Notes under the pieces: generated by a model
What the model was told of the DNA's origin: nothing
The model's database searches: none
What the model saw: only the letters and a program-made list of their open reading frames with translations
Program-made: the position numbers and the translations under genes
Shown here: one piece after another, positions 6,769 through 11,414 of the stretch
Position numbering within the stretch: position 1 is the first letter of the stretch
Layout: each line of letters starts with the position of its first letter
NCBI GenBank assembly: GCA_016193065.1
Contig: JACPSX010000240.1
Coordinates: forward strand, 1-11,414
Length of the DNA: 11,414 bases
Direction of reading: 5' to 3'
From: Candidatus Tectimicrobiota bacterium
GTDB lineage: Bacteria > JACPSX01

Positions 6769-8222
6769 AAATTCCCCGGCAGCCGATGCCGGAGAGAGAC
6801 CCCGCGGAGAGGGCGCGCACGTTTGAAGAGGTTCCCCTGGGTTTTTCCGAAGAAACCGCGGTTCTGGAAGCCAGCCGCTGCATTCATTGTCCCCACAACG
6901 ACTGCGTGGAAGGCTGTCCGGTGGGAATCGATATCCCCGCTTTTCTCCGTCTCATTGAAGAAGGTGACTTTCTAGGCGCGGCTCAAAAAATCCGGGAAAA
7001 AAACGTGCTCCCCGCGATTTGCGGCCGGGTCTGTCCCCAGGAGCAGCAGTGCGAGAAAGCCTGCATATTGGCTCTAACTAAGAAGCCAAGCCCCGTGTCC
7101 ATCGGGAGGCTGGAGCGGTTTGTGGCCGATTACGAGCGGCGCTCGGGAAAAATAGAGGTCCCCGAGGTCCCCCCGCCCACGGGATTCCGGGTCGCCGTGG
7201 TCGGATCGGGCCCGGCGGGTCTCACGGCGGCCAGCGAGCTGGCCCGCTTGGGTCACAAGGTGACGATCTTCGAGGCCCTTCACCGGCCCGGGGGGGTGCT
7301 GTTTTACGGCATTCCCCGGTTTCGTCTCCCCGGGGAGGTGATCTCGGCCGAAATTGAGAGTCTCAAGAAGATGGGCGTTGAGATCGTGTGCGATGCGGTG
7401 GTGGGGAAGTTTGCCACGATTTCCGAATTGTTTGACCTGGGATATGATGCGGTCATGATCGGCACCGGGGCGGGACTCCCCTGGTTTCTGGGGATTCCAG
7501 GTGAAAATCTGCTCGGAGTCTTCTCGGCCAATGAATTTCTCACCCGGGTAAACCTGATGCGGGCGGATCGCTTCCCCAACTCCATCACCCCGGTGCGGGT
7601 AGGCAAGCGAGTAGCCGTCATTGGAGCCGGCGATACGGCCATGGATGCGGCCCGCACGGCTCTGAGGCTGCGGCCGGAGAGCGTGACCATTTACTACCGG
7701 CGCTCCCGGGCCGAGGCTCCCTGCCGGGTGGAAGAGCTCGCTCACGCGGAGGCCGAGGGAGTCAAGTTCGAGTTTCTCACGAACCCCTTGCGCTTTATCG
7801 GGGACGAGGATTATCGGTTGGTGGCTATCGAGTGCCAGCGCATGGAGCTCGGCGAGCCCGACAAGTCAGGCCGGCGGCGCCCCGTCCCCACCCCTGACTC
7901 GAATTTTACGGTGCCCATCGATTCGGCCATCTTTGCCTTGGGCTTCGGGGTGAACCCACTGATTCGCCAGAGTGCCCCTGAACTGGAAGTCGACGATCGC
8001 GGAGTCTTGAAGATTGATCCCGAGAAGGGGATGACCTCTATGCTGGGAGTTTTTGCCGCTGGCGACATCGTCACCGGTGGGGCCACGGTCATCCTGGCCA
8101 TGGGCCAGGCGAAGAAGGCGGCGGCCGGAATTCACCGCTATTTGATGGAGAAAAAATTAGAGGGTTCCCCTCTGGAAGCAGGCGCCTCACAGGTCTCGGG
8201 CGCTTCGGAAAACAGGGGCTAA
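6732..8222 (+). CDS. nfnB: NADH-dependent reduced ferredoxin:NADP+ oxidoreductase subunit B (NfnB/GltD-like)
   Basis: This 496-residue iron-sulfur flavoprotein is homologous to the glutamate synthase small subunit and is the large, bifurcating-FAD subunit of NfnAB. The N-terminal iron-sulfur region has C50-x2-C53-x4-C58-x3-C62 and C97-x3-C101-x5-C107-x3-C111. E104, within CPQEQQC, sits where Nfn-type proteins are reported to use a Glu cluster ligand. The FAD motif GSGPAG starts at residue 158, followed by HRPGGVLFYGIPRFRLP; the NADPH motif GAGDTAMD is at 298-305; the C-terminal FAD motif is GVFAAGDIVTGGATVILAMG. Start choice: GTG 6732 keeps the conserved leader KLSNKERMKIPRQPMPERDP and has GAAAGGA upstream; ATG 6765, overlapping the nfnA stop as ATGA, would lose 11 residues. 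No glutamate synthase large subunit is adjacent and NfnA is, so NfnB is a better call than GltD. The C-terminal 20-odd residues form a low-complexity tail. Confidence 0.91.
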   Translation: MSKPKLSNKERMKIPRQPMPERDPAERARTFEEVPLGFSEETAVLEASRCIHCPHNDCVEGCPVGIDIPAFLRLIEEGDFLGAAQKIREKNVLPAICGRVCPQEQQCEKACILALTKKPSPVSIGRLERFVADYERRSGKIEVPEVPPPTGFRVAVVGSGPAGLTAASELARLGHKVTIFEALHRPGGVLFYGIPRFRLPGEVISAEIESLKKMGVEIVCDAVVGKFATISELFDLGYDAVMIGTGAGLPWFLGIPGENLLGVFSANEFLTRVNLMRADRFPNSITPVRVGKRVAVIGAGDTAMDAARTALRLRPESVTIYYRRSRAEAPCRVEELAHAEAEGVKFEFLTNPLRFIGDEDYRLVAIECQRMELGEPDKSGRRRPVPTPDSNFTVPIDSAIFALGFGVNPLIRQSAPELEVDDRGVLKIDPEKGMTSMLGVFAAGDIVTGGATVILAMGQAKKAAAGIHRYLMEKKLEGSPLEAGASQVSGASENRG

Positions 8223-8264
8223 AGCACGACGAAACGGATCCGGAGAGACCTGGAGGTCTGGGCG

Positions 8265-8576
8265 ATGCTCAAGGACACGGAAGGGGCGAAATACATCCGG
8301 ATCACTTGCCACTCCCACCTGCACGATTTGATTGTCCAAATCCTGGATAATTTCGGTGAGAGCGAATATACGACGTGCTCCCGGGTCTGCGGCACCGATG
8401 CCGACGGCAGGCACTTCGGCACGGCTGTGTGGCCCGGCAACGAGGAGGTTTTTTCGATCCTGGTGTCTGGCGCATTGGCCCGTCCTCTGTTCGACAAGCT
8501 GGTGGAATTCAAGAAAAGCGACCCGGCCTATGCCAACATGAGGATTGCCGTGATTCCTGTGGAACGATGTGGTTGA
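8265..8576 (+). CDS. Small PII-like (PG0541-type, ferredoxin-fold) protein, Cys/His-rich
   Basis: This 103-residue cytoplasmic protein resembles small PII-like proteins with an alpha-beta ferredoxin fold, such as PG0541-type transporter-associated proteins. Shared elements are a first beta strand plus helix (IRITCHSHLHDLIVQILDNFG), the T-loop-like segment YTTCSRVCGTDADGRHFGT followed by AVWPGNEEVF, and a closing strand MRIAVIPVE. The family call comes from remembered motif shape, so the exact subfamily is uncertain. Unusual for its size are C15, H16, H18 and H20 together, C38-x3-C42 in the loop, H50 and C102, which could form a metal or redox site. It has a clear ribosome site, GGAGGT (8252-8257), 7 nt before the ATG, starts 42 nt after nfnB, and ends 19 nt before the radical SAM gene, so it belongs to the same operon. 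A regulatory or sensory role is plausible. Confidence 0.65.
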   Translation: MLKDTEGAKYIRITCHSHLHDLIVQILDNFGESEYTTCSRVCGTDADGRHFGTAVWPGNEEVFSILVSGALARPLFDKLVEFKKSDPAYANMRIAVIPVERCG

Positions 8577-8595
8577 TGTAGGGACGAAGTAACCG

Positions 8596-9684
8596 ATGCA
8601 CTCTCCTCCCTTAAAACTCGTCTTCTGGGAAAGCACAGTGGGCTGCAATCTGGAATGCCGGCACTGCCGGCGGCTGGAGGTCAGCAAGACCCTGGCTCGC
8701 AGCGATCTGACCACCCAGGAGGCCTTCGCGTTCGTTGAATCCCTGTCCGAGATGGGGCGCCCCATCCTGGTCCTGAGCGGGGGCGAGCCCCTGTTCCGTC
8801 CCGACATTTTCGAAATTGCCCGCTATGGGGGGCGACGGGGGATTCCCGTGGCTCTGGCCACGAACGGAACCCTCGTGGACCGGCAAACCGCAGGCCAGGT
8901 GCGGGCCGCGGGGATTCGCCGAGTTTCCGTGAGCCTGGACGGGGCGGACGCCGAAACCCACGACCGTTTTCGGGGGATTCCGGGGTCCTTCGATGCGGCG
9001 CTAAGAGGGATTCAGGAGCTACGCGGGGAAGGAATCAGCGTACAGATCAACAGCACCGTGGCCCGCCACAACGTGGAGCAGAGGGAGGACCTGTACCGTC
9101 TCTGCGTGGGTTTGGGGGCCGATGCCCTGCACATTTTCATGCTGGTGCCGGTGGGCTGCGGCGTGGAAATTGCCGATGACCAGATGCTCTCCCCGGAGAA
9201 GTACGAGGAGGTTCTCCTGTGGCTCTACCGGAAGAGCCGGGAGAAGGTTCTGCACACGCGGGCCACTTGCGCCCCTCATTATTTCCGCATCCTCAGGGAG
9301 CAGGCCCGGGAAGAAGGGCGCCGCCTTGATCTGCCGCGCCAGGGCATGGAAGCCATGACGAAAGGGTGCCTGGCGGGCTCCGGAGTCTGCTTTGTCTCCC
9401 ACAAGGGGGAGGTCTTCCCCTGCGGCTATCTGCCGGTGACGGCGGGCAATATCCGGACCCAGCGCCTGCGGGAGATCTGGGAGCATTCCGCGGTGTTTGA
9501 CCGGTTGCGCCACCCGGAGCTCTTGCAGGGGAAGTGCGGTTTGTGCGAGTATATCAAAGTCTGTATGGGGTGCCGGGCGCGGGCCTTCTCAGAGACCGGA
9601 GACTACATGGCGGAAGAGCCCTACTGCATCTACACGCCGAAGGTCCAGAGAGAGACGGACTTGTCCTCTTTGCCGGAGTATTGA
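8596..9684 (+). CDS. Radical SAM/SPASM protein of the AhbC/NirJ heme-modifying type
   Basis: This 362-residue cytoplasmic enzyme has the radical SAM cluster motif C17-x3-C21-x2-C24 (VGCNLECRHCRR), the SAM-binding GGEP motif (VLSGGEPLFRPDIFEIA), and strand motifs ALATNGTLV and VSLDGADAETHDRFRGIPGS. The C-terminal SPASM-type region has cysteines at 258, 265, 276, 314, 317, 323, 326 and 344 (GCLAGSGVCF, PCGYL, CGLCEYIKVCMGCRARAF, EEPYC) for auxiliary iron-sulfur binding. Long segments such as LGADALHIFMLVPVGCGVEI, TCAPHYFRI and YMAEEPYC match AhbC (12,18-didecarboxysiroheme deacetylase of the siroheme-dependent heme pathway) and NirJ (heme d1 synthesis) as I remember them. A tetrapyrrole substrate is therefore likelier than a peptide. 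No other ahb or nir gene is in the window, so the exact reaction is open. NfnAB could feed it electrons through ferredoxin, but this is inference. Confidence 0.85.
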   Translation: MHSPPLKLVFWESTVGCNLECRHCRRLEVSKTLARSDLTTQEAFAFVESLSEMGRPILVLSGGEPLFRPDIFEIARYGGRRGIPVALATNGTLVDRQTAGQVRAAGIRRVSVSLDGADAETHDRFRGIPGSFDAALRGIQELRGEGISVQINSTVARHNVEQREDLYRLCVGLGADALHIFMLVPVGCGVEIADDQMLSPEKYEEVLLWLYRKSREKVLHTRATCAPHYFRILREQAREEGRRLDLPRQGMEAMTKGCLAGSGVCFVSHKGEVFPCGYLPVTAGNIRTQRLREIWEHSAVFDRLRHPELLQGKCGLCEYIKVCMGCRARAFSETGDYMAEEPYCIYTPKVQRETDLSSLPEY

Positions 9685-9692
9685 GAAGGTTG

Positions 9693-9726
9693 GGTCTCGA
9701 AAGGAGGTGAAAGAGAACCGGAGACC
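9693..9726 (+). promoter_or_regulatory. Hairpin displaying an orphan strong Shine-Dalgarno sequence
   Basis: GGTCTC (9693-9698) and its exact complement GAGACC (9721-9726) enclose a 22-nt loop that contains AAAGGAGGTGA (9700-9710), a near-perfect anti-16S match. No sensible ORF follows: the GTG inside the motif gives a seven-residue peptide, and TTG 9727 is too far away and gives nine. The element sits in the 100-nt leader between the radical SAM gene and the exported heme-protein gene, which has its own AGGAG site. It could stabilise or regulate the transcript, or be fortuitous. Confidence 0.3.
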
Positions 9727-9784
9727 TTGAGCAAACGGGGTCGGGAGGGGAACTGACCTTAATGCTGAAAAGGAGAACGGGGGC

Positions 9785-10816
9785 ATGAAAAAGCGGTTTG
9801 TACTTTTTGCCGTCTTGTTGGTCTTTGCGGCCCTCTCGATGTGGAAGGTGGGAGGGTACGCCCAGGACTCAGGTGTCCTGACCGCCAAGAAAGTTGCCAA
9901 AGGGCCGGTGCTGGACGGAAAAGTGGATGCGCTCTGGAACCAGGCCAAGGCGATCAAGATTCCTGTGTCCGCGGGTGCCAATTTCCCTCCGAATGGCAGC
10001 ACCACAGTGACCTTGAAGGCTGTTTACACGGACACGGATGTTTACTTCCTGGCCCAATGGGGCGACAAGACCCGCAGCTACCAGCGCTCCCCCTGGAAGA
10101 AGCAGGCCGATGGCTCCTGGGCGAAGCTTAAGGACCCCAACGACAAGGGGGGGGACAACAACAAGGTCTACGAAGATAAGTTGTCCGTGATCTGGAACGT
10201 CAGCGCCCCGGCGTTTGAATCCGCGGGGTGCATGGCCGCCTGCCACGCCGGGGAGGCCGGGAAGCCTTACGGGAACATGTACACGGCGAATCCGGGGGAG
10301 CTGGGAGACATGTGGCACTGGAAGGCGGTGCGCACGAACCCCGTGGGGCAGATCGATGATCAGTACCTGGATAACACTCCATACGACAAGGACAAGTCCC
10401 CGAATGCCGGGAGAAAGACCGACCCCAAGACGGGGGGCGGATACGTCGATAACCAGACCGACGACAAGAAGATGCCCAAATTCGCTGCCAAGGGGAACAA
10501 GCCCGCTCCTCCGTACTGGATTCTGGACAAGGACAAGGAGCCCTTTGACGACTCCAAGTACAAGGCGGGGAATGAAGTCGCCGGGATCATGGTCGCTCCA
10601 TTTGAGGGCGATCGTGGGGACATCAGCGCCAGGGCTTCCTGGAGCAAAGGGGTGTGGACTCTGGAGATCTCCCGCAAGCTGAAGACCGGCAGCAAGTATG
10701 ACGTCCAGTTTGATGACCTGAGCAAGCAGTATGCGTTTGGCGTGGCCGCGTTCGATAACGCTTCGGTCCGCCATGCCTTTGCCGGCGGTCCGAGCAAACT
10801 GGCCTTCGGCAAGTAA
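9785..10816 (+). CDS. Exported ethylbenzene dehydrogenase-related (EB_dh) heme-binding protein
   Basis: This 343-residue secreted protein has an N-terminal signal (MKKRFVLFAVLLVFAALSMW, hydrophobic core about 5-19) and likely cleavage near GYA|QD at residue 26. The body resembles the EB_dh domain, the gamma-subunit type of DMSO-reductase-family enzymes that binds heme b: VAKGPVLDGKVDALWNQAKA, AVYTDTDVYFLAQWGDKTRS, then MWHWKAVRTNPVGQIDDQYL at about 176-195, and WTLEISRKL near the end. The only two cysteines of the whole protein are C149 and C153 in GCMAACHAGEAG, giving CX3CH, a spacing one residue longer than the standard c-type heme site, so covalent heme is possible. The ribosome site is AGGAG (9771-9775). 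No molybdopterin catalytic subunit or iron-sulfur beta subunit is present, so it probably acts as an independent periplasmic electron carrier or heme protein. The middle (about 200-265) is lysine/aspartate-rich and low in complexity. Confidence 0.82.
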   Translation: MKKRFVLFAVLLVFAALSMWKVGGYAQDSGVLTAKKVAKGPVLDGKVDALWNQAKAIKIPVSAGANFPPNGSTTVTLKAVYTDTDVYFLAQWGDKTRSYQRSPWKKQADGSWAKLKDPNDKGGDNNKVYEDKLSVIWNVSAPAFESAGCMAACHAGEAGKPYGNMYTANPGELGDMWHWKAVRTNPVGQIDDQYLDNTPYDKDKSPNAGRKTDPKTGGGYVDNQTDDKKMPKFAAKGNKPAPPYWILDKDKEPFDDSKYKAGNEVAGIMVAPFEGDRGDISARASWSKGVWTLEISRKLKTGSKYDVQFDDLSKQYAFGVAAFDNASVRHAFAGGPSKLAFGK

Positions 10817-10966
10817 TTTCCCGGGCCGGCCCCCTGGACTGCCGGATTGTTTGCGGAGTGGAGAACAGAGAATTCGCGGCAAGCAATTGAGCGCAAACTC
10901 GTCGGTTGTCCGGGGGGCTATGCCCGGTGAAGTCGATCCTCATGCTCCTCCTGCGGCCTTGACCTT

Positions 10967-11414
10967 ATGAGCAGCCTGATCCTGCGCAAGCTAGTCCTGG
11001 CCTTTTTGCTGGTCGTCCTCCCGGAAGCTCTCATCCTGGGTGGGGTGAGCTTTTACGCCCAAAGGGAGCTCGTCAACATTGCCCGCCAGCTTGAGGAAAT
11101 CAGCCGCTCCCTGGAAGCCACCCGCGCTTTGAATCTCTCCTTGGCCGAGCTCTCGGATCCGATCAATAGCTACCTTCTCCAGGCGGACCCGGGGGCCGAG
11201 GTCCACTTTGCCCTTCTCATGCAGGGCGTACAAAACCAGTTGCAAAGCTGTGGTACGGCCCTTTGCCACGAGGCCAGCAAACGGCCCGGGGAGATGGTCA
11301 ACGTCATCTCTCCCGACATTGCCCGGGTGAAGAAATTGGCCGATGAACTTTTTTCTCTGTCCGATCCCCTGCGCAGTCCCGATGGGATCGAAATTATGAC
11401 GCGGATTATGCGCG
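10967..11414 (+). CDS. Membrane sensor protein (histidine kinase or chemoreceptor type), N-terminal fragment with CX4CH motif
   Basis: Only the first 149 codons are in the window; the gene runs off the end. The ATG at 10967 is the first possible start after the in-frame TGA at 10928, and no strong ribosome site precedes it. Residues about 8-30 (LVLAFLLVVLPEALILGGVSF) form one transmembrane segment, followed by a helical extracytoplasmic stretch (RELVNIARQLEEISRSLEAT, LSDPINSYLL) as in four-helix sensor domains of histidine kinases and methyl-accepting proteins. C95 and C100-H101 in QSCGTALCHEAS form CX4CH, the only cysteines seen, which could attach a c-type heme or another cofactor on the periplasmic side. 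Catalytic or signalling domains (HAMP, kinase, MCP) lie beyond the window, so the class is inferred from topology. It follows the exported heme protein by 150 nt and may sense its redox state or the same ligand. Confidence 0.6.
   Translation, partial: MSSLILRKLVLAFLLVVLPEALILGGVSFYAQRELVNIARQLEEISRSLEATRALNLSLAELSDPINSYLLQADPGAEVHFALLMQGVQNQLQSCGTALCHEASKRPGEMVNVISPDIARVKKLADELFSLSDPLRSPDGIEIMTRIMR

Noticed and set aside
7074-7745. 223-codon minus-strand open frame opposite nfnB
   Set aside because: It lies entirely within a well-supported gene with FAD and NADPH motifs and shows no recognisable domain.
10823-10832. GGGCCGGCCC palindrome just after the EB_dh gene as a terminator
   Set aside because: It has no loop in the perfect form and no T-tract; it is more likely a chance GC-rich palindrome.
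9869-10882. 337-codon open frame on the minus strand opposite the exported EB_dh gene
   Set aside because: It mirrors a GC-rich coding gene with a signal peptide and recognisable domain; the minus translation has no family features and is rich in residues typical of antisense shadow frames.
10910-10970. Hairpin CCGGG...CCCGG at 10910-10927 and a 16-codon ORF (ATG 10920) ending in an ATGA overlap with the sensor start
   Set aside because: A G-rich stretch precedes the tiny ORF, but the peptide is very short, Pro/Ala-rich and unrecognised; both could easily arise by chance in GC-rich DNA.
1-11414. CRISPR arrays, tRNA/rRNA genes, insertion sequences, attachment sites
   Set aside because: Reading through the window I found no regularly spaced repeats, cloverleaf-like sequences, transposase-like proteins or terminal inverted repeats.

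Overview
The window is a GC-rich (roughly 60% by eye) bacterial segment in which every convincing gene is on the + strand. It looks like chromosomal DNA of an anaerobic or facultative soil, sediment or groundwater bacterium. The electron-bifurcating NfnAB pair, the AhbC/NirJ-type radical SAM protein and the exported ethylbenzene-dehydrogenase-like heme protein would fit Deltaproteobacteria-like or Methylomirabilota/Rokubacteria-like lineages. That placement is an inference; no rRNA or marker gene is present. I see no insertion sequence, tRNA, CRISPR array or phage gene.

Region A (1-5094) is an uptake-and-activation operon. It opens with the C-terminal end of an EntE-type aryl/acyl adenylate-forming ligase. 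A complete branched-chain-amino-acid-type (HAAT/Liv) ABC importer follows: an exported substrate-binding protein, two membrane permeases (LivH, LivM) and two ATPases (LivG, LivF). Spacing is tight, including a 4-nt GTGA overlap between livH and livM. Because a CoA/aryl-AMP ligase lies directly upstream, the likely cargo is an aromatic or other carboxylic acid that is activated on entry, rather than leucine.

Region B (5095-5414) is a 320-nt AT-richer spacer. It holds a possible 38-codon ORF with a good ribosome binding site and a weak promoter candidate. It separates the importer operon from the next cluster.

Region C (5415-11414) is the more unusual part. In order it encodes a small stand-alone PAS protein with a cysteine motif; NfnA and NfnB (37-nt overlap), which together should form an NADH-dependent reduced ferredoxin:NADP+ oxidoreductase; a small PII-like protein rich in Cys and His; a radical SAM/SPASM protein closely resembling heme-modifying AhbC/NirJ; an exported ethylbenzene-dehydrogenase-gamma-like protein whose only two cysteines form a CX3CH motif; and the first 149 codons of a membrane sensor whose only two visible cysteines form a CX4CH motif. 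The reading I favour is a redox/heme module. NfnAB would supply low-potential ferredoxin electrons, the radical SAM enzyme would modify a tetrapyrrole (or, less likely, a peptide), the exported protein would carry heme, and the PAS protein and membrane sensor would sense redox state or a ligand. The individual family calls are strong, but their functional link rests only on gene order.
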